Part shown: one piece after another, positions 34,951 to 43,179 of the stretch
Layout of the letters: each line of letters starts with the position of its first letter
Numbering within the stretch: position 1 is the first letter of the stretch
Assembly (NCBI GenBank): GCA_949296425.1
Contig: CASFPN010000039.1
Coordinates: forward strand, 1-53,278
Direction: 5' to 3'
Length of the DNA: 53,278 nucleotides
Source of the DNA: an uncultured bacterium
GTDB taxonomy: Bacteria > Cyanobacteriota > Vampirovibrionia > Gastranaerophilales > Gastranaerophilaceae
Made by a program: the position numbers and the translations under genes
The notes under the pieces: generated by a model
Seen by the model: only the letters and a program-made list of their open reading frames with translations
Databases searched by the model: none
What the model was told of the DNA's origin: nothing

Positions 34951-35958
34951 ATGAATGAAAAGCAACAAAAAGTATTAGATCGTGTGAATAGCTTAATTTT
35001 AGAGCGCATAAAAAATGGCGAAAATTTTCTGGTAAAGAAATACACAAAAGTCGACCTATTAGACGGCTATGTGAACGAGCCACGCAATTATGTTTCTAAT
35101 AAGCCTTACACAGGGGTCAATCGTGCACTACTTGAGCCAGGCTATTATGTATCGTTTAAACAAGCCAAAGAATTAGGTGGCAAAGTTAAAAAAGGCGCTA
35201 AGGCTTCTATGGTTTATGGCTTATTTACACACGAGTATGTTAAATACAAATACATAAGTGAAAATGGCGAAACCATCGAAAAGACAACCACAAAAGACGG
35301 CTTTGAGAAATTAAAACTCAAAAATCCGGAAATCGAATATGAAATCATCGAAGAACGGACAACCACAAGACACGCTTATTTTTATGTGTTTAATATTCGA
35401 GACTGTGAAAATCTTAAAAAACTTAATCACACAGTTATAAAAACAATCCCTGACCCAAAAATACCAACACAAGAGTTAGACCCACTAGCCGAGTTTATTG
35501 TTAAGTTAAACACAGAAATCAAGCCAAATCCAATACACTTACAACCAAATAGTGTTATTGAATGCTCTAGTTATTCTAGTGAAACGGACACAGTTTACAT
35601 GAAAAATTTCTTTGAGTATGAAGATTCGAGTGATTATTATGACAACTTATTTCATGAGTTGAGCCATGCTACAGGACACGAAAGTCGTTTAAATAGAAAG
35701 TCGTTAACAACCGAAGCAAGATATGGCGACGACATCTATAGCAAAGAAGAACTCGTTGCACAAATCTCATCTAACTATTGTATGCAACGCTTACATTTAC
35801 TTACTTACAAGCAATTAGAAAAAAGTAATGAATATGTAAAGTCATGGTACAACCACTTAAGCGAGCCGCTTAAAAAAGACCCTGCTTTCTTAATCAAAAT
35901 TTTTTCTAGTGCTGAAAAAGCAAGCAACTATTTATTTTCAAACGGAGGTAATGAATAA
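34951..35958 (+). CDS. ardC: ArdC-like antirestriction protein
   Basis: 335 residues. The N-terminal ArdC-type ssDNA-binding domain is shown by PYTGVNRALLEPGYYVSFKQ and AKELGGKVKKGAKA. The middle VFNIRDC matches the usual YxVFN segment. The C-terminal zincin has HELSHATGH at residues 235-243 followed by SRLNR, and EELVAQI later supplies the third ligand region. ArdC proteins from plasmids protect incoming DNA from restriction. It is the leading enzyme of the + strand island, with a GAAAGG site at a long spacing. Confidence 0.85.
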   Translation: MNEKQQKVLDRVNSLILERIKNGENFLVKKYTKVDLLDGYVNEPRNYVSNKPYTGVNRALLEPGYYVSFKQAKELGGKVKKGAKASMVYGLFTHEYVKYKYISENGETIEKTTTKDGFEKLKLKNPEIEYEIIEERTTTRHAYFYVFNIRDCENLKKLNHTVIKTIPDPKIPTQELDPLAEFIVKLNTEIKPNPIHLQPNSVIECSSYSSETDTVYMKNFFEYEDSSDYYDNLFHELSHATGHESRLNRKSLTTEARYGDDIYSKEELVAQISSNYCMQRLHLLTYKQLEKSNEYVKSWYNHLSEPLKKDPAFLIKIFSSAEKASNYLFSNGGNE

Positions 35959-36977
35959 TGGCAAACACAACAACAATTTTGGAATGCATTCTTAACGGAA
36001 ATTTAGAAGAAGCAAGAGTTAAAGCTGAACAAGTTTTAAATGGGGAAAGCACAGCAACTGCTGTTAAAGAAAACAAAACCGACCAAGAAAAGCCAAGTGA
36101 AGAAGAACAAAGCACTTCTACTGAAGAGCAAAAACCAAAAAGTGAGCAGTCAAAACCAAAGCCAAAATCACAACCTAAACCAAAACCACAACCAAATATG
36201 AAGTCGTACATTAAACCTAAAATTTATAACGATGTAAAAAGTTGTGTTGAAAACAAGGTTGCTGTGCTTTTAACAGGTGAAGCCGGAACAGGTAAAAACG
36301 AGATGTGTAAAAACATCTCGCTTGACCTTGGTTTAGATTTTTATTTCTGCAATGCAATTAATGACATATTCCAACTTACAGGCTATGGAAACGCAGATGG
36401 CGAATATGTAAAAACACAATTCTATGACTTTTGTGTAAATGGTGGCGTTTTTATGTTTGATGAAATAGACGCTAGCGACCCACAAGCATTAATTGTATTT
36501 AACAGCGCTATTGCAAATGGTTATTTTGACTTCCCAGTTAAAGGGCGAGTTCAACTCAATGAAAATTGCCGTTTTATTGCTTGTGCAAATACAAAAGGTC
36601 AAGGCGCTTCATTAAGTTATGTAGGCAGAAATCAACTTGATGCCGCTACTCTTGATAGATTTGTTATGTTCAGACTTGAATACGACAAAGAAGTTGAAAA
36701 GAAAATTTCAAACAATAACACTGACCTTGTTGATTTTATTGAGTGTTTTAGAGACGCAGTTAATAAAGCAGGCTCATTACAAGTTATTACTTCTTATCGT
36801 GCTATTACAGCAATCACAAAACTTGAGAACATTATGGACTTAACAAAATTAATAAAATGCACAATTACAAAGCATTTAGATAAAGACGACATAAGATGTA
36901 TTTGCAACAACTTTAATACTGCAATAGATAACAAATATGTTGACGCTTTATTTAAACTAGGAGGTGTTAGAAAGTGA
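35958..36977 (+). CDS. MoxR/CobS-type AAA+ ATPase
   Basis: 339 residues. A Lys/Pro/Gln linker (about 45-80) follows a short N-terminal helix. The Walker A GEAGTGKNE is near 107-115, Walker B VFMFDEID near 163-170, sensor FIACANT near 200 and LDRF near 227. AAA+ proteins of this class remodel partners together with VWA-domain proteins. It starts one base into the ardC stop with a GGAGG site and overlaps the next gene, which is VWA-like. Confidence 0.85.
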   Translation: MANTTTILECILNGNLEEARVKAEQVLNGESTATAVKENKTDQEKPSEEEQSTSTEEQKPKSEQSKPKPKSQPKPKPQPNMKSYIKPKIYNDVKSCVENKVAVLLTGEAGTGKNEMCKNISLDLGLDFYFCNAINDIFQLTGYGNADGEYVKTQFYDFCVNGGVFMFDEIDASDPQALIVFNSAIANGYFDFPVKGRVQLNENCRFIACANTKGQGASLSYVGRNQLDAATLDRFVMFRLEYDKEVEKKISNNNTDLVDFIECFRDAVNKAGSLQVITSYRAITAITKLENIMDLTKLIKCTITKHLDKDDIRCICNNFNTAIDNKYVDALFKLGGVRK

Positions 36978-37834
36978 TTAAAAAAGAAATTCGTCCTGAT
37001 ACAACATTTCCTAGTAAAATTATTTTATATAAATTTAATAGCGTTTTCGAATTCTATGACCATCTCACTGAAAAATTTAACAAATTTTATCTTCAAGTTT
37101 TTAAAACTTTAATTGGTGAAGATGATGAGCGGATTGGTGAAAATTACGAAGAATGTATGCAAGCCCTTAAATGCGGCTATACAAATAACGTAAATGAGTT
37201 GTCAAAAACAATTAGACTTACTGAGAAATATTTTTCAGAAGGTCAAGCAAACAAGTCAAGGCTAGGAAATTATTATTGTGGCTCACGACCAAACGTAGCG
37301 AATTATGTTCAGGGTTTACCTTTAAACATGATGAGACTTAAAAAGACGCCACAACCTAGAAAAATCATAAACATAATTTTTGACTGTGCAGTCAGTTGTG
37401 TCGAGGAAAAAGAAGATGTATGCAAAATGTTTAATAATATTTTAGCTTACATTTATAAAGTTTGTTTAAGAGGCTATAAAGTAAGACTTTCTCTACTAGC
37501 ACCATTTAATGTTAACAAAACACTAGAAGCACCATTCTTACTTATTAAACTTAAAGATGAAGCCGAACCTTTTAATTTAACTAAATTGTCTTACCCTTGT
37601 ACTTCAGTAAGCTTTTTTAGAGCATTTTGTGTCAAAGCCTTTTATGACATTTATTGGCGATATATTGAAAACAAACAAACAAAAGACAGTTTTGATGCTG
37701 GTGGCGGCGTTCCTTTGTACCGAGTAAATAGCGAAAAAAGAAACAGCCTTTTAAGCGCTATCTCTGAACCTAATACAACTGCTCTTTATGTAAATTTATA
37801 CAGTGATTTAGAAAGGACATTTAACAATTTATGA
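36974..37834 (+). CDS. VWA-like partner of the AAA+ ATPase, degenerate MIDAS
   Basis: 286 residues, GTG start with AGGAGG, overlapping the ATPase gene by 4 bases. Residues about 93-115 (GSRPNVANYVQGLPLNMM) and about 129-150 (KIINIIFDCAVSCVEEKED) resemble VWA-like proteins paired with CobS/MoxR ATPases in phages. The metal site reads D-x-A-x-S instead of D-x-S-x-S, so metal binding may be weakened or lost. This would be the substrate-recognising half of a two-component remodelling machine. The target is unknown. Confidence 0.55.
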   Translation: MIKKEIRPDTTFPSKIILYKFNSVFEFYDHLTEKFNKFYLQVFKTLIGEDDERIGENYEECMQALKCGYTNNVNELSKTIRLTEKYFSEGQANKSRLGNYYCGSRPNVANYVQGLPLNMMRLKKTPQPRKIINIIFDCAVSCVEEKEDVCKMFNNILAYIYKVCLRGYKVRLSLLAPFNVNKTLEAPFLLIKLKDEAEPFNLTKLSYPCTSVSFFRAFCVKAFYDIYWRYIENKQTKDSFDAGGGVPLYRVNSEKRNSLLSAISEPNTTALYVNLYSDLERTFNNL

Positions 37835-38124
37835 GAAAATTAAAAGCATTTATTTCGTTCTTAGGGGAGTATTTTAAAATGCTCCCTTACAGAAAACAAT
37901 TTCACAGAAATCTTGTAGCGTTTTATTTACATTTCAATGGCGACAAAGAAAAACTAGAAAAGTTTATTAAAGGCGAGCAAGAATTACCAGATTTTCAAGT
38001 TGATGAAATCTTGATTGGTGTAAACCTCAAAGATTATATAACGCCCGCTTACCCATTTGCATTTGCATATTATTGCTATAAGAAAAAGTTAGATGTAAAT
38101 AAAGAAATTTGCATAAAAAAATAA
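37831..38124 (+). CDS. Unknown small protein
   Basis: 97 residues, overlapping the VWA-like gene. The phrase AFYLHFNGDKEKLEKFI resembles IYLFCNGDSKKAVKLM in the next gene, suggesting remote paralogy. The function is unknown. Confidence 0.5.
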   Translation: MRKLKAFISFLGEYFKMLPYRKQFHRNLVAFYLHFNGDKEKLEKFIKGEQELPDFQVDEILIGVNLKDYITPAYPFAFAYYCYKKKLDVNKEICIKK

Positions 38125-38256
38125 AGTTTTGCAAGGTTTTTAATTAAATACATATACATATTAAATAATTATATTAGGTCTAAATTTTTAAAGACGAATA
38201 TCGTAAAGATAACAATTTTTTAATACACATTTTATTCAATTTATGGAGGTTTTTAT

Positions 38257-38526
38257 ATGTCAAACAGTAAAAGATTTACGGCAAAACAAATTATTATTGG
38301 TATTTATTTATTTTGCAACGGAGATTCAAAAAAGGCAGTTAAATTAATGCGCGAACACTTTGATATAACTGACTATTGCACCGAAAACATTGACTTTATT
38401 AATCGTTTAGAACCACTTGTTTACTCAGTCTTAGATGAAAATTATCCAGGTTTTTACAAAATCTTACCATACCCACCATTAATTGTTCTCAAAAGTACTA
38501 CTGAATGTTTTGGAGAGAGTAAATAA
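38257..38526 (+). CDS. Unknown small protein, possible paralogue of the previous gene
   Basis: 89 residues with a YLxxNGDxxK phrase like its neighbour. It follows a 132-bp AT-rich gap and has a strong ATGGAGG site, so it could also be read from an internal promoter that I cannot define. The C-terminus is Pro/Tyr-rich. The function is unknown. Confidence 0.5.
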   Translation: MSNSKRFTAKQIIIGIYLFCNGDSKKAVKLMREHFDITDYCTENIDFINRLEPLVYSVLDENYPGFYKILPYPPLIVLKSTTECFGESK

Positions 38527-38528
38527 TT

Positions 38529-38762
38529 ATGCTTTACGATAGAGAAATTAGAAACAAACTAACTGGATTATGGAGCCGCTTAAACAATGCAACTGCTAAA
38601 TATGAAATGCACGCTATATCAAGTAAAGAGTTTAAGTTTAAATTAGACTACATCAAGTTAATCGCTGATAACTTAGATATAGGATTTGATGGCGACTATC
38701 AAGACTACAAAAATCTTATAAAAGCAATTAATGATACGTTAACAATTTATGAAATTAACTAA
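38529..38762 (+). CDS. Unknown small helical protein
   Basis: 77 residues, helical and close to neutral, directly after the preceding gene, with a GGAGAG site. No family was recognised. Confidence 0.5.
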   Translation: MLYDREIRNKLTGLWSRLNNATAKYEMHAISSKEFKFKLDYIKLIADNLDIGFDGDYQDYKNLIKAINDTLTIYEIN

Positions 38763-38773
38763 GGAGTAAAAAT

Positions 38774-39070
38774 ATGACTTATTTTAACCAACTTTTAGCA
38801 TTCAACAATACCCGTTTTAATCTGCTTGATTTAGATATTGCTAACGAATTATTAGCCATATCAAACAAAAAACTTATTGAGTTAAATAGCGATAAAAATG
38901 CACAAGAAGAATTTAATAAGGCTTGTGGATTAATTAAAGGCGCTTATCTTGAAGTTGATTGTGATATATCGCTTTCAACTGTTGTTAATGCTTTTTTTGA
39001 AGCAATGCAAGAAAACGACAACGACATATCAAGAATTGATGAAGATGTAATCACTCAAAAAATTTATTAA
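38774..39070 (+). CDS. Unknown acidic protein
   Basis: 98 residues, acidic (ENDNDISRIDEDV near the end), helical. It has an AAGGAG site with good spacing. It belongs to the run of small acidic products of the island. Confidence 0.5.
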   Translation: MTYFNQLLAFNNTRFNLLDLDIANELLAISNKKLIELNSDKNAQEEFNKACGLIKGAYLEVDCDISLSTVVNAFFEAMQENDNDISRIDEDVITQKIY

Positions 39071-39081
39071 GGAGCAAGAAC

Positions 39082-39267
39082 ATGGCAATAAACGAATTAG
39101 CAGAATTTTTAGAAATCTACTACTTCTATGACGCAAGAGATAACGACATTGACGTTTTAGGTGAAGAATACAAAAGCGAAATGAAAAGTCTTGCAAGGAA
39201 AATTAATAAAATACTCAAGCAAGATAAAACAAAGACACTAGAAAGCGTATTAGATAACTTATTTTAA
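39082..39267 (+). CDS. Unknown acidic small protein
   Basis: 61 residues with an acidic N-terminal half (DARDNDIDVLGEEY) and a basic segment (KSLARKINKILKQDK). It has an AAGGAGC site. No family was recognised. Confidence 0.5.
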   Translation: MAINELAEFLEIYYFYDARDNDIDVLGEEYKSEMKSLARKINKILKQDKTKTLESVLDNLF

Positions 39268-39276
39268 GGAGGCTTT

Positions 39277-39561
39277 ATGAAAGAAAAATTTAAACAAATG
39301 GATTACGAGCAATTAATTAATTTTGTACGTGATAACGATACTTATAGTGAATGTTATGACGAACAGGAGTTTTTAGATTATATTATCGACCGATTGCGAT
39401 ATGGCTTTTATGAGCAAGCCAAAGATTTAATAGATATATTGCAAAAGCAACGTTATCATTTTGACGATGGTTTTAACTACTGGAAAAACGATTGTGGAAC
39501 GTTTATTCCACTGCTTACAGAAGAAGACGTTTTAGATAATTTTGATTATTTATTTGAGTAA
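39277..39561 (+). CDS. Unknown strongly acidic protein
   Basis: 94 residues with a large excess of Asp and Glu over Lys and Arg, rich in Tyr and Phe (CYDEQEFLDYIIDRLRYGFY). Composition recalls DNA-mimic inhibitors but that is only an analogy. It has an AAGGAGG site. Confidence 0.5.
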   Translation: MKEKFKQMDYEQLINFVRDNDTYSECYDEQEFLDYIIDRLRYGFYEQAKDLIDILQKQRYHFDDGFNYWKNDCGTFIPLLTEEDVLDNFDYLFE

Positions 39562-39577
39562 TTTAGGAGGCAATCAC

Positions 39578-39853
39578 ATGACAGTTAAAGACGCAGTTTA
39601 TAAAGTTTTTTGCGATTGTATAGACGAAGAATTTTTAAACGAAATTGTAAAGTCATTAAAACAACTAGAGTTTTGTAAATCCAAGATGAGCGAAGATTTT
39701 TTAGAAGAGACATCAGAGTATTTAACTACTGAACCAGATATGGCTTGGAAGTTTCTAGCTTATTATCAAGAGCCTGAATTTTGTAATTACGAAGAAATGA
39801 TAGAAAGTCTTAAACAAAGTTTAAAAGAAATTTACGATACTTATCATAACTAA
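39578..39853 (+). CDS. Unknown acidic protein
   Basis: 91 residues from the ATG with TTAGGAGG at good distance; an upstream ATG in the same frame lies inside the previous gene and lacks a site. It is acidic and helical with several Cys (FCDCIDEEF). It belongs to the same class as its neighbours. Confidence 0.5.
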   Translation: MTVKDAVYKVFCDCIDEEFLNEIVKSLKQLEFCKSKMSEDFLEETSEYLTTEPDMAWKFLAYYQEPEFCNYEEMIESLKQSLKEIYDTYHN

Positions 39854-39950
39854 CAATATTCGACAAAGTTTAAAGTCGTTAAAACTTGACTGCTAGGAAG
39901 TTAAGTAGGTTTACGACATGGCAAAGAAATAAAATTCAAAGGAGTTAAAA

Positions 39951-40298
39951 ATGGCATTCAATTACAATTTATTTTTAATCGAAGTTAGACAGAGTTTCTG
40001 CAACAGTATAGATAGCCGAGTTTTAAAAAAAGCTGCTTACGATAACAAAGAATACAGGAAATACATAAATTATTTCATGGACGATTTAAAAGATTCAGGT
40101 TTCATCTTTGAAAAAGTCATGCCTAAAGGACTTAATGAAAGTCGTTATATGATAGTTTATATTGACGAAGACGAAGGCTACCCTATTAGAAGAGAAATAT
40201 GCTACTTCCGTTATGTTACAGGTATATATGGTGGCTGCTTAGCACAACTTCATGACTTAAAAGACAAATTGATAGAAAGTAGAGGCAATATTTGGTAG
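39951..40298 (+). CDS. Unknown protein
   Basis: 115 residues, mixed alpha/beta (SRYMIVYIDEDEGYPIRREI). It follows a 97-bp gap containing a short inverted repeat (AAGTTT/AAAACTT) and has a good AAAGGAG site. No family was recognised. Confidence 0.5.
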   Translation: MAFNYNLFLIEVRQSFCNSIDSRVLKKAAYDNKEYRKYINYFMDDLKDSGFIFEKVMPKGLNESRYMIVYIDEDEGYPIRREICYFRYVTGIYGGCLAQLHDLKDKLIESRGNIW

Positions 40299-40310
40299 GA
40301 GAAAACAGCA

Positions 40311-40730
40311 ATGAAAACAATATCTTTAGTAGGTTTAAAGTTTAACGGGTTTAATTATTTAGATCTAAATTGTGAAGAATACCACTTACTTGGTTTTAAA
40401 GGTAAAGGCGTATATTTAATTGTCAACATATTAGCCTTAGAAGAGGCTACATCAGTTAACGTTTCAACAAAAGACGATTTTACAGAGCAAGAACAAAAGT
40501 TGCTTTCAAAAATTCTTAAGAAGCTTTACGCTGCAAAAGATAACGACTACATGATATTTTTTGCTAAAAAGGGAAACGAAAATATTATTCGCCTTCTTGA
40601 AAAAGTTGGAACCATAAATCCATCAAATCGTGCATACGATGAATATTATACCGAAGAAAAAATAGCAATATTCGATAATTTTCTTACATATTTTAACTTG
40701 GCAGATTTTGGAATAATAGGGAGTAAATGA
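40311..40730 (+). CDS. Unknown protein
   Basis: 139 residues, beta-rich at the start (SLVGLKFNGFNYLDLN) and helical later (EQEQKLLSKILKKLY). It overlaps the next gene. A TAGGAG site precedes the ATG. No family was recognised. Confidence 0.5.
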   Translation: MKTISLVGLKFNGFNYLDLNCEEYHLLGFKGKGVYLIVNILALEEATSVNVSTKDDFTEQEQKLLSKILKKLYAAKDNDYMIFFAKKGNENIIRLLEKVGTINPSNRAYDEYYTEEKIAIFDNFLTYFNLADFGIIGSK

Positions 40731-40732
40731 TT

Positions 40733-40975
40733 ATGAAATACTATTTAACATGTTTAGAAAGGCAAGAGATTAGAGAATTACTAGCAAAAGGCTATTACGT
40801 TTATCAAATTAGATGTAATCCAGATTGGCATGACACAATAGAAAAAAATGTTTTTATTAACAACATGGGCGAAATTATAACCAAAGAGGAAATTGATTTT
40901 AAAAACAAAGACTACGTTTTATATAACGCGTTTTGCAAGAAAAACAAAAGCGTTGAATCAATAGAAGAACTTTAA
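40733..40975 (+). CDS. LPD28-like small protein
   Basis: 80 residues, taken from the second ATG because the first is 3 bases from the GGGAG site. The order GYYVYQIRCNPDW, TIEKNVFINNMGEIITKEEI resembles the large polyvalent protein-associated domain LPD28, where a similar run includes an ATIEKRV-type segment. That domain is linked to conjugative elements and polyvalent proteins. This is an attribution from memory of the pattern. It ends the island before the bidirectional terminator. Confidence 0.5.
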   Translation: MKYYLTCLERQEIRELLAKGYYVYQIRCNPDWHDTIEKNVFINNMGEIITKEEIDFKNKDYVLYNAFCKKNKSVESIEEL

Positions 40976-41005
40976 AAGGGCTATCATTACGATAGCCCTT
41001 TTTTT
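40974..41005. terminator. Bidirectional terminator between converging operons
   Basis: GGGCTATC pairs with GATAGCCC (loop ATTAC) with AAAA before and TTTTTTT after. It serves the + strand island and the minus-strand early operon. Confidence 0.9.
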
Positions 41006-41702
41006 ATGACAACAACGCTTTAATTTCTAGTAGTCTTGCTTCTTCTCTTTTAGTCCTTTTTGGCTTTTCAAGAAGTTCATCATAGCGCTTTTTAAGGCGT
41101 TCTTTTCTTCTTTCTTCTACTTCTCTTTGGTGCTTTTCAGCCTTTAATTTTTTAAGTTCTTCACGTTGTTTTTTAATGAGTTTGCTAGGCTTTTTCTTGT
41201 CGCCTATTTTCCATTCAACCCACTTTTTATCACGCCATAACACGACTTTGATATATAAGCCTTTCTCTTTAAAGTTATGGTCGAATAATTGCTTTTCAAT
41301 TAAGAAGCGAGTGTCTTCAAATAAACTTGCTCCTTTAACGTCTTCTACAACTCTTTTACCTGTTTCGCAGTCTTGATAAATAAAATCGGCGTTATAAGTT
41401 ATGGCAGGAATAAAATCGCCATTTGCGTTAATAAATTCATCTTGAACTTTAAGAAGATAGTGAACCCCTAGATTTTTGATTTTAGAAGCGTTTTCTAACT
41501 CTTTAAGGTAAATATAGCGGTTGCACTCTAAATCGCTGTCAAACGTGATAATATCGTTGCTATTTAGAAAATTAGCAAGACAATAATCTATTGCTTTTTG
41601 TTTGCCATCTCTTTGACCTTTAGAGTTATAGAATTTTTGACCATTTATGAAGTAGGTTTTTTTACCTTCTGGATGATACCTATTTTTAGAATTAAAACTC
41701 AT
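41004..41702 (-). CDS. DUF1064-type nuclease (PD-(D/E)XK-like)
   Basis: 232 residues. The phrases SDLECNRYIYLKELENA, YNADFIY and VVEDVKG are those of the DUF1064 phage family, related to Holliday-junction-type PD-(D/E)XK nucleases (E near 60, D near 106, EDVK near 118). Residues 170-232 are a Lys/Arg/Glu coiled coil not usual for the core family. It is the last gene of the early operon and overlaps the 50-residue gene by 4 bases. Confidence 0.75.
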   Translation of the reverse strand: MSFNSKNRYHPEGKKTYFINGQKFYNSKGQRDGKQKAIDYCLANFLNSNDIITFDSDLECNRYIYLKELENASKIKNLGVHYLLKVQDEFINANGDFIPAITYNADFIYQDCETGKRVVEDVKGASLFEDTRFLIEKQLFDHNFKEKGLYIKVVLWRDKKWVEWKIGDKKKPSKLIKKQREELKKLKAEKHQREVEERRKERLKKRYDELLEKPKRTKREEARLLEIKALLS

Positions 41703-41851
41703 TTTCTTTTGTCCCTTTCGTATTGCTCTCGATGAATTTCATCAAGAATTTTCATATACATTTTTTTGAAATCACGCATTGAATAAGTTTTATCAATACT
41801 CACTTTAATTTCAGGTTCGTTGTCGTTAAAAATAATTTCATAATCTTCCAT
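41699..41851 (-). CDS. Short 50-residue early protein
   Basis: The ATG has a TTAGGAG site and the gene ends in an ATGA overlap with the DUF1064 gene. The product is acidic at the start (MEDYEIIFNDNEPE) and basic at the end. The function is unknown; it may be needed mainly for coupled translation. Confidence 0.55.
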   Translation of the reverse strand: MEDYEIIFNDNEPEIKVSIDKTYSMRDFKKMYMKILDEIHREQYERDKRK

Positions 41852-41862
41852 ACTCAAGGCTC

Positions 41863-42279
41863 CTAAAATGGTAAATCTTCATCAGCAACAGGAATAGCAT
41901 TAAGTTCTTCCATAGTTGGCTCGTGATACGTGTTCTCTTTTTTTACTTGTCTTAAATCTTTTTTGCCATCTATGAACGAATAACTATTCACAACACAGCA
42001 GTAATAACTTACTTTTTTGCCATCAGATGTAACATAGATTTTTTGTCTTAAATGCCCTTCTATTTGAATTAAACTTCCTTTATCAGTGAATTTTGCAACG
42101 TTTTCTGCTCCTTTTCCATAGAAAGTTACTCTGATAAAATTAGAAGAAAACTTACCATTTTCGTCCTTTGTAGGCGAGTCAAAAGCGAGATCATTCTCAA
42201 GCACAAAAGTCCCGTTTGATAATGCTTTTAATTCATTTTCTTTACATAATCTACCTATTGCAAAAAATTTATTTAACAT
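41863..42279 (-). CDS. ssb: Single-stranded DNA-binding protein
   Basis: 138 residues with an OB-fold pattern (FFAIGRLCKENELKALSNG, RVTFYGKGAENVAKF, SLIQIEGHLRQ) and the acidic C-terminal tail EDLPF, which in SSB recruits partner proteins. It coats single strands in replication and RecT recombination. An AGGAGG site precedes it. Confidence 0.85.
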   Translation of the reverse strand: MLNKFFAIGRLCKENELKALSNGTFVLENDLAFDSPTKDENGKFSSNFIRVTFYGKGAENVAKFTDKGSLIQIEGHLRQKIYVTSDGKKVSYYCCVVNSYSFIDGKKDLRQVKKENTYHEPTMEELNAIPVADEDLPF

Positions 42280-42287
42280 ATATCCTC

Positions 42288-42572
42288 CTAAATTTGATTT
42301 ATTATTTCTTTGATTTTTTCGACCATTTCAGCTTCGGTCAATTTTAAATAATTTTCCCTAATAAAATTATCTATATAACTTTGCTTTCTTTCATCGCCTA
42401 TTATTCGCTTTAGCCGTTTTTCATAATGGACGACCTTTTGGCGAATGTTTTCTTCCGAGTATAAAATCGAGTTGTTATTAATGGTTTCATATAGCCTTGA
42501 ATAAGAATGTATTGTTCCAAAAATCGCTTTTTCTGTTCGGCTATACTTTTCAATATTCCAACAATTAATCAT
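42288..42572 (-). CDS. Unknown early protein
   Basis: 94 residues from an ATG overlapping the previous stop; a TTG six codons earlier is possible. It is basic and helical (VVHYEKRLKRIIGDERKQSY). No family was recognised. Confidence 0.45.
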   Translation of the reverse strand: MINCWNIEKYSRTEKAIFGTIHSYSRLYETINNNSILYSEENIRQKVVHYEKRLKRIIGDERKQSYIDNFIRENYLKLTEAEMVEKIKEIINQI

Positions 42573-42798
42573 ATTTTTGCATTTCTTCAAAATCTCTTCT
42601 TACGTTATTGAAAGCAATTTGTAAGTGATCTATTTGTTCTTGAGTCCATATGCAATCAAGCTCAATCATAAAATCGTCAAATTGAATATCGATTATCATA
42701 ATTCCATTATCAAACGATTTTTCATATTCATAAGTCAGAGTGTCTGGGTCTAGTCTTCGTATATAACCTATGCTTTCTAAATATTCTGCTTTAGTCAT
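42565..42798 (-). CDS. Unknown early protein
   Basis: 77 residues, acidic, beta strands then helix (GIMIIDIQFDDFMIELD). It overlaps the Tad2-like gene by 4 bases. No family was recognised. Confidence 0.5.
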   Translation of the reverse strand: MTKAEYLESIGYIRRLDPDTLTYEYEKSFDNGIMIIDIQFDDFMIELDCIWTQEQIDHLQIAFNNVRRDFEEMQKYD

Positions 42799-43178
42799 TC
42801 TTCTACCTCAACTTCTTGGTCTAAAAATTTGTCGCTATATAGGTCTTTATGTTTAATCCAGTAACTATCATAAAAGAGGGTACAACTAACATTATGGAAA
42901 ACACACTTATCACAATCTCTTCCATAATTACCATTTCCTGTAAAACTCTTGCAATATTTCTTAAATTGTTCTTCGGTTAAATCTCTTAATTTAACTTTCT
43001 TTTTAACAATTTCCCAATCATCTGCTTCTAAATCATAAGCATAGATAACAACATTACAACGATAGTCATCGACAAGAGAGTCGTCTTTGATAATAATAAA
43101 AGAGCGCACTCTTCCCCAACTTTTTCTTCTTATCTTTTTGCCTTCTCTTAACGCTGGCAAAACTTCTTCAAATTTCAT
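42795..43178 (-). CDS. Tad2-like (DUF2829) protein with Cys-containing C-terminus
   Basis: 127 residues. Residues 1-59 match the Tad2 layout: FEEVLPALREGKKIRRKSWG, a beta middle and DLEADDWEIV. Tad2 proteins of some phages sequester Thoeris signalling molecules. Residues 66-127 add a separate segment with CKSFTG, CDKCVF and VSC, which may bind metal, and SDKFLDQEVE, a phrase I also associate with other phage proteins. It lies in the early operon, the right time for anti-defence. Activity is not proven by sequence. Confidence 0.55.
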   Translation of the reverse strand: MKFEEVLPALREGKKIRRKSWGRVRSFIIIKDDSLVDDYRCNVVIYAYDLEADDWEIVKKKVKLRDLTEEQFKKYCKSFTGNGNYGRDCDKCVFHNVSCTLFYDSYWIKHKDLYSDKFLDQEVEVEE

Positions 43179-43179
43179 A

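Noticed and set aside
35906-36211. Gly/Phe-repeat minus-strand frame
   Set aside because: It is antisense to the Lys/Pro/Gln linker of the ATPase. The repeat look comes from that linker.
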